A DNA stretch of 64,000 nt. Origin: Triatoma infestans. Lineage: Eukaryota > Arthropoda > Insecta > Hemiptera > Reduviidae. Each line of letters starts with the position of its first letter. The first letter of the stretch is position 1. The notes beneath the pieces were generated by a model. It did not search any database. It saw only the letters and a program-made list of their open reading frames with translations, and was not told where the DNA came from. Shown here piece after piece: positions 10,560 to 23,630 of the stretch. Made by a program: the position numbers and the translations under genes. The stretch is taken from NCBI GenBank assembly GCA_011037195.1, contig JAAEAF010001967.1, positions 124,001 to 188,000 of the forward strand, in the 5' to 3' direction.

Positions 10560-13540
10560 TTTCTTTTTTTTTTTTTAACAGGCATTCCATTTGTTGTATG
10601 CACCCAACTCTTTCTCAATAGCTCTTTTACGAACTAGAGAGTTTCCATCTAGCTAACTAGTCCAACTAGCTAATCGACTTTTAGAAGAAGCAATACTAAC
10701 TGGCTACATCGCTCAACAAGCAGAGCAATATAACTTTCTAACTACCTACCATACTATTTCATCAGCCTCATTACTTTTAATTCGGTCACTTTTCCACTAT
10801 ATAGGTTTTTCTCTCTCTGCACTAAGCATTTCATATATAAATAAATAAATAAAAAAATATGAGTACACATTCAGTAAGTTATTTTATCAAATCACGACCA
10901 TTCACCAATCACCATTTCCGGCCACCATTACAAATTCTATGCTTGTTCCTTTATAGAAATTATGTAATTTCTAAATTGTTCATAATTTTTATCGTCAGAA
11001 TCCTTTACGGCAAGTTTGAACTTCTTTAAAAATATTGTAAAACGTTTTGAATTTAAAAAAAAAAAAATCTTATCCGGGTTTATTGCATTAGTACAGAGGG
11101 GGAAGTGCATTTTTTTATTTTATAAATTTAGCCGTATTAATAAATCATTAATAAATCATTTCGTGAAATAACAATATTGTATAACATAATGGATGTCACC
11201 AAAAAAAAGAAAATAAAAAAGAAGATAAGAGTTTCTCAAGACTGTTAAAAGTAAATACATAAATAAATAAATAAATAAAATAGAGAGAGAGAAAAAATTT
11301 ACTGCAGTGTAATTCGTTTGCATTTCAAGTAGGATCACGAAATGTTTGGCGTAAAGCAAGAAAATAATATTAACTAATAACGAATTATTACAGAAATATA
11401 AAAACAGAAAGCAAAAAATATAAATAATTCCATTTCTAATGTTAACATTCTGTAACAAAACCATTTTATGAATAAAGATCTAACTTATTACGGTTTATAA
11501 AAAAATAAATAATACAGTAATTATACAGTGCAAACATGCAATAATGTAAAGGAAGAAAAATAAATTATAGTTCTGTTAAACAAGTTGGATAAAAAAAAAA
11601 AAAACAATATAAAAAAAAAAAAGAACTGAATTAACTGATCCTTTTTTTTAAATATGACTTAAACCCGTATTGGTAGCTTTATGAAATGTACATACGTACA
11701 AACAATCCTCTACCACTCCTATCGCTGATACTACCATAACTTGTAATAGTACATAAACAATGAATGAATATAGAAGTATTTCAAGGACAATAGACTTCTG
11801 TTTTAGCGAATATATTAAATCATAACTACTTTTTTGCAGTTTAATGACTTCTTTTTATTTAATTTTTCTATTTTAATTATTCATTTATTTTTTAACCAAA
11901 ATATTTTAGATAATTTTTTGATTAATTGATATTAATAGTTTTATACTATTAAAACGCTCTCACTTCCCCCCCCCCATTTTATCTTACACCAATTATGAAA
12001 AACACCATAATTCTTCTTTACACTTCAATACTTCTTTTTCTTAGTCCAGCTCTCGGGCCAACCTCACGAGTTCCTGTTTTACAGAGTCTAGATCAAATAC
12101 TTTCTGGGTCTATGACCAACTCTTTCTTTCTTCTTCACCATGTATTCCATGTAAAGTGAAGGGACATCCATGCTGTCCCACCAATTACTTCCTGTTTTTT
12201 TTCTTTCTTTCTTCTGACCTACATCATGCTGTGCAAAGTTTTATAAATTATTTTTCTCAATCAGCTTCCATATATTATGTTTACATGACCATATAATCTT
12301 AAATGATTTTCTTAGATTAGTTTCCTGTAAAAAGGAGCCACAAAAAAATTAGTTTCAAAGTTTCTAATTCTGCACATCTCTACAGGATAAGAGATAATCG
12401 GATTTTTTCGTTTTAATTGTGTCAATTTTTAAATTCAGTGTAAATCATGATGTATAATGGTTATTTGTATCCAGAATATTAGGTATCAATTTGTAACACA
12501 ACTACAATTTGTAAAAAAAAAAAAATTATGAATTTATAATTTTCCGTATACACATGGTGTAAAATTATTAGTTTTTAATTTCTATTTCTATTAACAAAAG
12601 AAAAAAGTACCTTTTTTTTTTGTTTAACATTTATATATTATATTTAAAAAAGTAACAATTGCCCTAAATTATAGAGAAATTTATAGAACATTAAATTAAA
12701 ATTGATTTATCGTTTTAAAAGCTGTCATGAAAAGTAATTTGTGATAATGGGGCTGTGATTTGCTCCCATTTATGTACTGTTTGATGCCTGCGGCTCGGAA
12801 AACGGCACACAAAACTTTATGTTCACCCAGTACCCTATAATATGTACATATTCATGCACATACAATATTGAGTTATATATACATATGAAAGGCTCTCTAT
12901 ACAATGATGATAGAAAGAGAGAGTGATTTGGATAAATATATACAATCTACGTTTGTATATAACATGATATACATTGTGCCCTTGTATAGGAGTATTCATG
13001 TTGTAGAACCTTCTAAAAAAAACAACATATCCTCATATTACTATTATATATATATATTTAGAGAGAGAGGGAGAATGATGATCCCTAGCGGCCCCTCCAC
13101 TGATTGCAACCATTCACATGCACACAGAATGATGAACAACGAATAGTGGACTTAGTTTATATATGGGTTTGGCCTTTTATATACAGATATAATATATGTA
13201 CAAACCTAAAAACACAAACACACATTCACATATATAAATACGTCTCCAAATACATCTAATGTTTGTATATTATTTATACCTGTGTATGTATATATCTATA
13301 TATATATAGAAACTTTTAGTCCAACTAAACCGCTAACCAGGGATATATATATATATATATTTAGATAGATAAAGAGAGAAAGAAGGAAAGAAAATTTATT
13401 AATGTCCTGGGAATGAATTCCCTTAAGAACAACTAACAATATTGTGACAATAAAAAACTAATGTTGTATTGTACACTTCATAATATATAAATTAAATTAA
13501 GAATGAAACAATAAAAATAAAAATAAAAGATGTAGATCAT
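10560..13540. other. No gene; AT-rich with short simple repeats
   Basis: About 3 kb of AT-rich DNA. (AAAT)n tracts lie at 10836-10855 and 11262-11280. A stretch at 10885-10935 (CACCATTTCCGGCCACCATT) weakly resembles the outer end of the foldback element at 40.3 kb. ORFs at 11156-11464 (minus) and 12904-13146 (plus) are low complexity. A faint LINE-tail reading on the minus strand at 12040-12175 was not strong enough to call. Confidence 0.45.
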
Positions 13541-13544
13541 TGCA

Positions 13545-14216
13545 TGTTTAGTTTATATATGAAGTTTCAAAAAAATCGTCGAAGCCATTTTTGAGAAAAT
13601 TGCGAAAAAGAGAATAAATCATTTAATAAAATGGTAAAGTAAACGCACTTCCGGTTACCCAAATTTTTTCAAACTCGGAATTTCAACAACATATTTAATT
13701 CTAATTAACATTATTTAGATGAACAAATGTCTAATAAACTGAAATAGCACTTTAGATGGAAACCTAACTCCACCCCTCCACCAAAAGTGCCCTTACTTGT
13801 ATTTCCCCGGAGGAAATGTTTCAAATAAAAGTTGTAGCTCTTCGAATGTCTGGTGATATTTCAAGTTAAAGAAAATCGTCGAGCCATTTTTGAGAAAATC
13901 GCAAAAAAGTAAAAATTCAACTAGTTTAAGTGGTACTTCCGGTTGAGGAATTTGACAGATAACGTAAGTGTCAATCCCAGGTGAGACCTAAACGGAATAT
14001 CAAGTTTCAACTTTTTCTAAGGTTTTTTCGTTTTTGCCTATGCTGTCACAACTACATACATACACACACACACACACACACAGACACAGACACACACACA
14101 GACCATATGGTAAAAACCACTTTTTTGGACTCAGGGGACCTCAAAACGGATATTTCCGGTGATAACTCGATATCGAAAATTTGACTTTTCTTTTGAGTAA
14201 GAGAAAGTAAAAATTA
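13545..14216 (+). repeat. Family R dispersed repeat, copy 2
   Basis: Two modules in order. The left has GAGAAAATTGCGAAAAAG then CGCACTTCCGGTTACCC. The right has ATGTTTCAAATAAAAGTTG, AAGAAAATCGTCGAGCC and GGTACTTCCGGTT near 13932. A CA-rich microsatellite (14055-14100) follows at the usual place, then ACTCAGGGGACCTCAAAAC, ATTTCCGGTGATAACTCG and the terminal GAGTAAGAGAAAGTAAAAA. The 5' end is truncated. Confidence 0.85.
14055..14100. repeat. CA-rich microsatellite inside family R
   Basis: CATA and CA units with two CAGA interruptions, at the conserved internal position of the repeat. Confidence 0.9.
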
Positions 14217-15983
14217 ATACTACAATATTATGTAAAGAAATAAAAATCATGTTAAGAACTATATAAGACTGATGAAGAAAAACAAGTGATCATATAAATT
14301 ATTTTTGAAACTTGTTAAAGTTTTTGATGCTTTAATTGATATCGGTATAGAAGTTCCAAAATTTATTGCCGGCACTGATAAATGGTCTCTGAAAGGTGGT
14401 ATGTCAAATCGTTTTGTAACAGTAAACTTGAAAAAGAGGGAAGTGACAAATTACTAGTGGATCCCAGTGTTAAGGAGAACGTAGAACATCATACCCAAAG
14501 AAATACGTTCTCCTACTTTCGCAATTTAATCAACGAAGAGATCAAATGTGAGGAGTTATGTGCTCATCTTTCCTAAGCTTAAAAATAAAGGTAACACATG
14601 AGTTGAGGGCTATTTGAAGTTTAGTATTCAATTCACTAGTGAGGTCATTATACTAAACAGCAATCATCTAATTGAGGAAACAGTAGGGTGGAAATGAGCA
14701 TCTTTCGAAAGTTTCGAAGGTAGCACATATATTTTAATTGGCAAATAGTTTTATAAATCCTTCTGGAAATCTGCTATATATGATCAGTCCAAGACATTGT
14801 ACTGTTAAGAATTACACAAAAATTATTTGCTGAACTAACATTGGGAATATAGACACCCACCGTTTATTATAAGTAAATTCTCCAAATGAATTCTGCTAAT
14901 GAATTTCGAGTTTCCCACAATCAATGCCTTAGTTTTTGAAATCTTTATATTAAGACAATTACTATCGGTTCAAAAAGATATCGGATAAATCGTGTCCCCC
15001 CCTCTCATCGTCACTTTATTTGTACAGTATTTGGACAGATGAGTAAATGTTGAAATGTAAAGAAAATCTGACATTTCATTTACCAATGTATTGACAACAG
15101 CAGTGAGAGTGTTTCACGTCACGTTTTTTTTTAATAATTCAATTAAATTTACTAAATCTTCTTGCAATTAAAACGAAACGCAAATAAAGTAATACATATT
15201 TCACCACTGAGCGACATAGCTACAAATCTTGAGGGAAGTTGCAATTCTAGAATTAATGCATTGGTATGCTTCACGTATATATTATGCATACTGGGTCATG
15301 TTTAGGTAAAGCACGTAACCATCTGGTGTATAGGGGAATTTTATGGCTAGTTCCTGATTATATTGTAATCTACCTAAAGGATGAGTTTTAAAAGATTATC
15401 CAATTAAATTAAAATTTACTACTTTTATTTTTTATTATTATTATTTACTAAAACATATGATAATATAAATACGTATGATAATTTGCAAACATATGATAAT
15501 ATAATCAACTGCGAGATTTAATCCAAAACTAATATTATAAATGAGTTATACAATACTTTAATTAAGTTACAGCCCCTCATTAAAACCTATATATCTTGAT
15601 CTATGGTCACTCTTAGTTCAAATCACTGGAAATGGTGATGGGTTATGTTATGGAGAGTGTATCGGGTGTGGGCTTTACGGGTTAGGGTGGAAGGTAGTAA
15701 ATTCTCTTGGGTCATCTACCATCGATCATGAAAGACTTCCATTAATCAACCACTAGATTTAAACAAGCCATTAGGGTTATTATTTTAGGAGAGTGGCCCT
15801 TACCAGCAGCCAGGCTTTTCCAGGCCCAATATGGATAATTATTGTCAACCATTAACCAGGAACGATGGTGTAGAATTAGCAGTCAAAAGCTTCCATGGCC
15901 AAAAGTTAAAAAAAATAGGGACACTGAAAAGGAGTTGGGAATGTAAGTGTTAAAATATTAAGGGAATTTTACGTTAAAAAACG
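14217..15983. other. No gene seen
   Basis: Mixed AT-rich sequence. A 64-codon ORF at 14382-14576 (+) has no recognised domain. 15580-15960 is less AT-rich than its flanks but shows no reading frame or repeat match I recognise. Confidence 0.45.
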
Positions 15984-16281
15984 GGATGAAATAGGTTAAA
16001 AAAAAAAAAAAAAAAAAAAAAACCTATGGCACAACAGCCCATGAGGGCCAAGGCTTGCCAGACGGCGATTTGAATAGTTTGGGTAAGCTACCCGCATTCC
16101 CACGCCATTTAGTTCCGGCTTTCGCTACCTAGGGCGCTACTAACTGTAGCTTCCCACTTTTTGTCACGATGCTTAGTGCTGAGTCAACACCGACACTGCC
16201 CTGACGGTAATCGAATCCTGAGTTCTTGCATGACAGGCGAGTGCCCTAGCCACTAAACACGCATGAGGATGAATAGGTTAA
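15984..16281 (-). mobile_element. tRNA-derived SINE, family 2, with target duplication
   Basis: Read on the minus strand, the element starts with a tRNA-like head. It has an A-box-like TAGTGGCTAGGGCACTCGCC and a B-box-like GGATTCGATTACC about 30 bp further on. The body ends in CATGGGCTGTTGTGCCATAGG followed by a long T run, seen as A's at 15998-16022 on the plus strand. Flanks match: GGATGAAATAGGTTAA at 15984-15999 and GGATGAATAGGTTAA at 16267-16281, differing by one A, which I read as a target-site duplication. The match to a tRNA head is seen directly; mobilisation by a LINE partner is inferred from SINE biology. Confidence 0.75.
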
Positions 16282-16896
16282 TTTTTTCTTTTAATTCCAA
16301 ATTCTTCTGAGTTTAAAAAAAAATGCCTTAGAATCTGCCCAAGAAAGGAAAAACTGATTTTTCTACGAGGAAAACATTAATGACTAGTAAGTATGTCTCA
16401 GATTATTCACATACTGCAGAAAAGGTCAGCAAATGTTGATGAATAATGGTGATATAATGCAACTTCTTCTGGGTTTAGTATATATCCAACGGTTAACCCT
16501 AGCTAAGAACAGATGGAAAAAAATGCATCAACAATAACTATATAAATATCGAAATAAAAAAAGAGTCAGAAAGATAAAGGCTGAAGAAGGCAACTTTACA
16601 AACATTAGAATTTGATAAGTGGAATAAATCAAATCAATTTTAAGAAGTGAGCGAACATTTTTCTCCCCACCCTAGCACAGATGGAAGGTTAACGGAAGGA
16701 AGGAAGAAGTGCGAGAACAAGGAGGGGTCCGTCCGCAGATGATTTCATCATTGCAGGGTGATATTTATGTAATAGATAAGTGTTTGTTGACAGAAGTTTT
16801 ATGAATGATGAGTTTCCAAAGTTGGAAACTTTACTATTATAACTTAAACATAAGTTAAACAGCAACATGGACCACTAACTCTCTCTCTTCTAACAT

Positions 16897-16932
<36 letters not shown>

Positions 16933-17364
16933 ACACACACACACACAAACACACATTGTCTCACTTTCATCTTTCTCTATCTCTTCCTATATACATTAAC
17001 TTATCTTGTTTAACTTGTACATCGTTTATGTACATATATTTATATAATTTCAATGATATCATCAATTTAAATAAATATGAATAAAAGCATATGGGTTGTA
17101 TATTTTATTTCCATGGCCTCTACTAAAGGAAATTTGTAGCGAAATCATTATACTCGCATTTAATTGGCCAATGATTACGATTAAATTTAAGCAATGCCTC
17201 ACAGATGAAATTATTACACAAAGTTTATTTCTTCGATTATATTAATATTATATTATATTATATAAATTAATTTCTAATCCAGAAAACTGTTATTTTATTT
17301 TTTTTTTTTTTTTAATTAATTTAGAAGTTGAATAAAAAAAAACCCTGATTAAAAGGGAAGAAGA
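16282..17364. other. No gene; contains a long (AC)n microsatellite
   Basis: AT-rich sequence with a CA microsatellite at 16899-16955 and T runs near 17300. Confidence 0.5.
16899..16955. repeat. (AC)n microsatellite
   Basis: About 27 AC units with one TA interruption and one AAA near the right end. Confidence 0.95.
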
Positions 17365-17619
17365 AATACTTCTTTTTTTTTTTAATTTAAGGCGCGTCAA
17401 CATCTAAGGTCATTTGTGCCCGGAGCCTTCTCAGTGCACTGCCGGCCTCCGGACAGTGTTCTCTCGTTACAGACAACACTGTCCATCACCGGACAGTGAG
17501 CTGTAGAGGCTCCTAGGAAGAAAAAATCTAAGGGTGGTAGCACAGCTGGACTCGAACCCGTGTCCTCCGCATGGGAGTCCAGTACGCTAACCACTTAGCT
17601 ATTCCCTTCCCTAATACTT
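17365..17619 (-). mobile_element. tRNA-derived SINE, family 1, with target duplication
   Basis: On the minus strand: a GGGAAGGGAATAGC start, an A-box AGCTAAGTGGTTAGCG, then a B-box GGTTCGAGTCC. The unrelated body holds TCTTCCTAGGAGCCTCTAC and AGGCCGGCAGTGCAC and ends GTTGACGCGCCTTAAA before an A-rich tail. AATACTT followed by a T run occurs at both edges (17365 and 17613), consistent with a target duplication. Other copies lie at 25466 (+) and 38211 (minus). The minus-strand ORF at 17397-17594 is a SINE reading, not a gene. Confidence 0.85.
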
Positions 17620-18535
17620 TTTTTGATAATGCTGTAATATGTACAACAGCAGTTTAAAAAGTGCGAGAACCTTGTGATGCTGTTGTTGCAGATCTTGAAA
17701 TTCAGCGAAAAAGAGAAGAAAATGAAATATATATAAAAGAAATGATATCTGTGAGATCGAATACATTCAATTATAGAACTTTCCTATTTATATAATTTAC
17801 ATTTTCATAGTTAACCTGGTAATAAAATAGACAATCGCCGCTCATAATTATGAGTAATGCACCCATTAAAAACAAAACACTCAGAGAACAACTTCTCAAA
17901 AAACTACAATAATTATACACACACAAACAGCACTAATGTTGTCTAAAAAAAAAACATGTTTTGTAGGTCACGGCAGACGAGTTGTCACCGGCAACAACTT
18001 TACAACTCATAAATTACGTAATGATTCTCAATTTTTTTATTATTTATTATTTATTTACGATTCTAATTTCTTTTAAATTATTATTCCATAAAAAATTAAG
18101 GGGGAAAAAAAATAACTGAAAATCCCTCGTTAAAAATATTAATAATATAGGTATATAATTAAAATAATTTATGGACTGTTATAATTTTTATAGTTATCAT
18201 ATATTTAAAAAAAAAAAAAAAAAAAACTCGTTTGGTCATAAATTTTTATTTTTATTTTGGACACTTCTAAACAAAATAACAAAGTGAAACGGATTAAGAA
18301 ACTATATTTATTACAGTAGTTAATTTTTTTATTTTATTTTCCTTTCGCAAAGGTAGTGATAAATTTGGCTAAGTTATGCAATTTGTTAATTTTGTAATAT
18401 ATACAAACTGATATTCGAGGGAAGATATTCGGGGCAGTATATAAAATGGAATTATTTTTTTTAAATGTTGCATGTTGTAACTATCATTTAAACATTTCAG
18501 TTATTTGTGACATAATAAGAATTACTATTATTCGT
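17620..18535. other. No gene; very AT-rich
   Basis: Long A and T runs (for example 18208-18227) and no coding signal. Confidence 0.55.
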
Positions 18536-18599
18536 CTGTAGGGAGGGATCAAACCCATTGGACCCATACAGCTACTCCAAAGAAAAACATCAAACTGAG

Positions 18600-18995
18600 T
18601 GTAGAATAAAAAAGTCCAGACCCGGGTGTAACCCATCTAAGATTCATCGCACTACCGTTCTTCCACAGACATCCTGTTCCGACCAAAAGATCCTGAACCT
18701 AATTTCCTCACAACCTAAGACAATCTGACATAAGATGGATGAAAGTTTCTTTTTTTTCTGTTTTCACAAGGTGTACAAAGGGAGTCAGGTATTGGGCCCA
18801 ATTACGTAAAGATCTCTCCTTAAACCACAATAATACCCAGTAAGAGATCCAACCAGATGCCTGAGAGACGTCCACGAGGCACATCTCCCATCTCCGTAAC
18901 AGACCTGTTCGAACCCAACCCATTGTCCGAGCATCTTCACTGCCGATAACTCAACTGAACTTACGCATAGAGATGAATGCTGTAAAACTATCAAT
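18600..18995 (-). pseudogene. Possible LINE C-terminal fragment
   Basis: On the minus strand the sequence reads RTGLLRRWEMCLVDVSQ, then FKERSLRNWAQYLT, then a CCHC-like series if one frame change is allowed: C-T-P-C near 18770, then ETFIHLMSDCLRL with His and Cys near 18725-18750. Zinc knuckles of this form (C-x2-C...H...C with 'ET..H' before the histidine) close many LINE ORF2 proteins. The frame change, the lack of an RT palm and possible chance matching keep this weak. Confidence 0.3.
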
Positions 18996-19799
18996 GATTG
19001 GAAGCTTGCCAGACATGTATCTAATTACCAACCAATGAAAGGGAGAGAGGCGTCTAATTTTTTCAAACTTATCTACCTTCTCATTCCCAAAAATATCCTA
19101 AACTAAACCCCAAACTAAAAGTATATCCTCCAAGAAAGAAATATTTTTCTTCCAGTCTTCTAGCATATTTGTAACATAATATTTACGCTACGTTATTTTC
19201 TAGATTTATTATTTCCTAAATTCATTGTACGCCTACTAATATGTAAAAGAAAAGTAGCTAAAAATAGCAAAAATCCAACGTGATCTAGGATTGATTATTA
19301 CTCTTTTGTGTGTTTATATGTTAGAGCTTTGACTTTTGGGATTGTGGGTAAAAAATTCGGGAATATATAAATGACAGTGAGTGGCAATGCGATAGTCAGA
19401 TAGAAAACGATTGAGGGGAAAGGTAGAGTTGAAGGTCTCCTAGGTCCTCCTGGATGTTGGAGGGTGTCAGTTTAAGTGTTGTTCTTGTAGTAAAGCAGTG
19501 ATTAAGCAGGAGGGACGGTCAACATCACTGATGAAATATAACATTTAAAATATGTTCATCTCTTGAGAGAACACGTGATCACATAAGTTTTTAAAATTAA
19601 CATTACCAGTTGAACAACAATCCTGATTCTTTATTAGATGTCCATAATGAATTTACCTGAAACAATAAAAATTGAAATTAATACTTTCAAATAAAAAAAG
19701 AATAACAATAATTTGTATAAAAGATTATTCTTAAAGTTAAAGCAGGTTCATATTAAATTAAATAATCTTTCGGGTCATCGCGGTTATTATCATGCAAAA
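18996..19799. other. No gene seen
   Basis: Unassigned AT-rich sequence. Confidence 0.5.
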
Positions 19800-19895
19800 T
19801 ATTAGATCTTCGGGATAAAACAGCGTCAGTGATTTGTTATAAATTAACTTTTCGCCCATATTGCAATAGGCTTCTTCAGGGTAGTGTTGGTTCTA
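19800..19895 (-). repeat. CTGAAGAAG repeat core, copy c (best preserved)
   Basis: On the minus strand: CACTACCCTGAAGAAG, then GCCTAT-TGCAAT-ATGGGC, then GAAAAGTTAATTTATAAC, AAATCACTGACG and CCGAAGATCTAATA. GCCTAT and ATGGGC form a 6-bp stem with one U-G pair, flanked by CTGAAGA and GAAA, the core boxes of a hammerhead. No clear third stem and cleavage triplet follow, so I do not call it an active ribozyme. Confidence 0.55.
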
Positions 19896-20059
19896 AAGCT
19901 AAACATTCGGTGTTGGTTTAGCATCAGTATTTTAATACCATCAAAATTTTAAACTCCAATTTTACTCATTAGTCCTAACATAAAAATAAAAAGTGGGACG
20001 GGCTAGTACGTACCCAAGCAGGTAGTAGAATGATTACATTGTAGACCAAAAGAGAGCAT

Positions 20060-20506
20060 AAATAATACTGAACAAACAATGCAGATATTTAGAACTGAAT
20101 AAAATGAATTTTTTCGGAAAAATGTTCTGAATACAAGTGATCGGTTTATATCCATTACAGTGAGCATTCCAAGTTTAAAGGAAATTTCTGCAGTCGTTTT
20201 CGCGAAAATTCTTAAAATTCAAGAAAATCTATTCTGTAAAGTCGCATTGCTGGTTGTTTGTGTCTGCTGCCAGCTTTGAAGGAATACCAAGTTTGACCTG
20301 CCTGCGACATCTCGTATTTGAGATATTTTGTTCATATTTGTATGTACATATACAATATCATTAGCCAAAATTTTTTTTTCGTACTCAGAGGAACTTAAGA
20401 CATATTTCCGGGAATAAATCACGATTTCAAAAATTTGCCACAATTGAAATACTTCCTTTTACTAGAAGTAAGTGAATCTCCTGTTCAGTTAGAGTGAGTA
20501 AAAATG
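20060..20506 (+). repeat. Family R dispersed repeat, copy 3
   Basis: Contains ATTCCAAGTTTAAAGG, AATACCAAGTTTGACCTG, CGTATTTGAGATATTTTG and the right part TTCGTACTCAGAGGAAC, ATTTCCGGGAATAAATCACG and CTTCCTTTTACTAGAAGTAAG. The CA microsatellite is replaced by a TGTACATATACA stretch. Confidence 0.75.
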
Positions 20507-22139
20507 CCACTTTCAATGTTACAAAAATAAATAATTGCTAACAGGGATTACTCCATAAGTTTTCCCAACATCGATGTAATTCTATGTTTTCAGAAATATT
20601 AGAAGAAAATTTTGGAAGAGGTAAGTAAAAAGTAATAAATTAAATGAAACCATTCGTAAATGTTATTCAGAATGTTATAAAGAAATAATTAAAAAGAAAG
20701 AGAAAATAGACGGGCAGAAAAACCTGAAATAGATATAATTTCCATTAAAATAACGTTGTAAAATGGAAATCTCAGTGGAAGAAGTGGAAAGTCAGAGAGA
20801 ATGTTGAAGATAGCTAGGAAATAATCTTTGAAAACACAAAAACATGCAACAACAGTCTACAAGGCATTATATTATTTATGGATTATAAAAAGATGTTAAT
20901 TTTGAATAAAAATTAAAATTGTATAAGTCCATTAATAAGCTTTACTGGAAATATAGATGGAAAATTTGAGAATATACTATGGCTTTTGCCAATAACTTTT
21001 GAATATGTATTTTAAATAAAAGAACAAGTCATTAAACATCGATTAACACTCTAAGGGGTGAAAAGTTAACTCTTTCGGTCGAACCCCTTGTAGCTTAACT
21101 TGGTAACTCTTTTATTTATATCTATATATAAGAAGATTCCACAGGGTGGAATTTATATTAGAATGGAAGGAAAGATGGTATAAATGGTAAGAGAGAGGAA
21201 AAAAAAGGAGTCAGACAGACGACACTGAGTATAGAGCCCTTCTAAAGTCTTCCCCTATCTTAATGCTCTGGATAACCTCCTACCCCTACATACTCTTCCC
21301 TCCCACCACCACCACCATAGCTTTTATTTCAACCATCCACAAGTAACAAATTGTCTAATCCAATCAAATTTTCGCCTTGTAACACTCCCTTAATACCACT
21401 ACTGAAAGTATACAGTGTACATGCCAATTTTATGAGGTGCCACACAGACTTTGTCATTGCCTCTACACTCCTCCACACACTACTGATATTAGCAAAAAAA
21501 AAAAGTAATTTTGCCTCCTCCACCTCCTCTTACTCACCCCTCCTTTTTGCGCTCACGAATTTCCCATCTTCATCTTGTGCTTACTTCTACCTCCTTACCC
21601 CCCCCCGTACTTACATTGCCATGCCAATCAAATAATTGAGTCACACCCCAAGAGGGTTGTAGTCTACTAGCTTTAGGCCCTGTCCTGTTCGCCGTTAGAT
21701 GTTATACAGTGAAGAGAGAACTTCCTCCCCCCTCCCAAGTAGTTCTCTGCCGCCCATCGGTAACAGGCTAGAGCCTATAAGAATTGCTAATGATGTGACT
21801 GTTGTAGAATATAAATAGATAGCTCACTCTTTCACTCTAACACACTTCAATTCAATATATTACCCTCTTACTCGGGACAATAATTTTTGTTTTTTTATAA
21901 GCCGTGTTTGTACTTTTTAAAAAGTGTTGCTTCTAGTGTATAAAGAGTCCCTCAAATATTCTCCATTTAGGAAATAAAAATAAAGAAAGTTTCATTCAAG
22001 AAAAATTCAAATTAAATGCCCAAAAAATGTAATAATGGAATTAATGAATATTTAAAATAAGATTATATTATTTTATTTTTATTTTATCACACAATTATAT
22101 AATTCGAGTGTTACTTAATTAAATTAGACTCAAGCTACT
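20507..22139. other. No gene; includes a C/T-rich tract
   Basis: 20.5-21.2 kb is AT-rich. 21235-21640 is pyrimidine-rich with CCACCACCACCACC near 21304 and a C run near 21599. The overlapping ORFs (21351-21635 plus, 21329-21523 minus) are compositional. 21640-21780 is less AT-rich but unassigned. Confidence 0.45.
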
Positions 22140-22590
22140 TTTTTTTCAACAACATATTTAATTTTAATTAATATTATTTAGATGATAGAATTGTATAATA
22201 AACTGAAATAGCATTTTAGTGGCAAATCTAACCCCACCCCTTTCCCAAAAGTGCCTCTTAAATGAATGTTCCTGGAGAAATGTTTCAAATAAAGTTGTAG
22301 CACTTTGTATATATAAATGATAAATTTAAAGAAAATCGTTGGAGCCATTTTCGAGAAACTCGGAGCCCGTGGTGATATGACCAAGTTTGAACCAATATCA
22401 TGTTTGAACTTCCTGCGATTTTTCATTTTTGAGCTATGCTTTCACTCACATATACATACACACACAGAACCACTTTTTTGGACTCGGGAGACCTCAAAAC
22501 GTATATTTCCAGTGAAAACTCGATATCGAATATTTTACACGATTACTATGAATTCTTCCTTTTACTAGGAGTAAGAGAAAGCTAAAAGAG
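22140..22590 (+). repeat. Family R dispersed repeat, copy 4
   Basis: Starts in the CAACAACATATTTAATTTTA block shared with copies 2 and 11. It continues through ATGTTTCAAATAAAGTTGTA, AAAGAAAATCGTTGGAGCC and a short CA run near 22447. It ends with GACTCGGGAGACCTCAAAAC, ATTTCCAGTGAAAACTCG and GGAGTAAGAGAAAGC. The CACTTCCGGTT core is deleted in this copy. Confidence 0.8.
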
Positions 22591-23628
22591 AGAAATGGCC
22601 GGTAGAAAACTTACAGAATGCAAGGATCGGGAGAGACAGCACACAATAGCCTTGGGTATTCAACAAATGCCCATAGAGTCGTCAAGCTAAAACAAACCAG
22701 GGTTAAAACTCATGTAATTTCAACTTACAAATATCTCATTGTTGTAAACAACCTACTGCTTAGCAAAAAAAAAAAAAGAGGGAGTGAATGATGAAATAAA
22801 GAGATAACATACGTCCTAGATCAATCATTCATGAACACTTAGTGAACTGTTTATTATACGATTAGATTGTGTAATATTGATGAAGGTGTAAGAACCCCTG
22901 AAGGAGAAAGCCATTGCCATGCGTAAAGGACAAAACTTTAGATAAAAAAAAGAAAAATAGTAGAGGGGACTTAACAGTGCTTTGAACTTATTACAGGCCA
23001 AGGTAAATACACTGTTTAAATAAATGTAGAAAAAAATTATTCACAAAGTATCAAATTTTTCTTTCTTTTTTTTTCTGTTAATTAAGATACACATTAATAA
23101 ACAAAACTTATATAACTTTAATATGAAATTGAGTAACCAACTATTCATAACTAAAAATAAAACTTATCCATCAGCTGTGAAATCATATAATTAATATTAC
23201 ACGCTTTTTGTGACGACACAAAATTTTTAGAAAAGAATCTTTAAATTATATGTATATACTCGTTAATGGTTGAAACGTGTTTTAAACAGTTTTATATATA
23301 TGTATATATAGATATTAAATAAATTCTCAGTATTTTAAATGACGTTTTCCACTATAAATAACATATGAACTTTGTTAACAAACATTTCAACAAATTTGTA
23401 TTCTATAAGGAGTGTTCACAGGACATCTGTACATTTACTATACATAAGTACATTGAGCTCAAGGTATAATGACTCACAGTTATTACAACATCTAGAAGAA
23501 AATATATTTATTTAAATAAAGAAAACATTTGAAGAATTTAATGAATATAGTTTTATTTTGCTGGGAAGCCCCAATAACTAGTTAACATTCATTATTTGTC
23601 TTTTATTATTATTATTATACTATCACAG
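22591..23628. other. No gene seen
   Basis: AT-rich sequence with a TTATTATTATTATTA run near 23602-23618, just before the LINE insertion. Confidence 0.5.
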
Positions 23629-23630
23629 CT

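Noticed and set aside
12040..12175. Minus-strand LINE C-terminus
   Set aside because: A stretch reading DLDSVKQELVRLARELD is suggestive, but no second motif supports it and the frame is broken.
18785..18994. Secreted small protein on the minus strand
   Set aside because: Overlaps another minus-strand reading that fits a LINE tail; no independent support.
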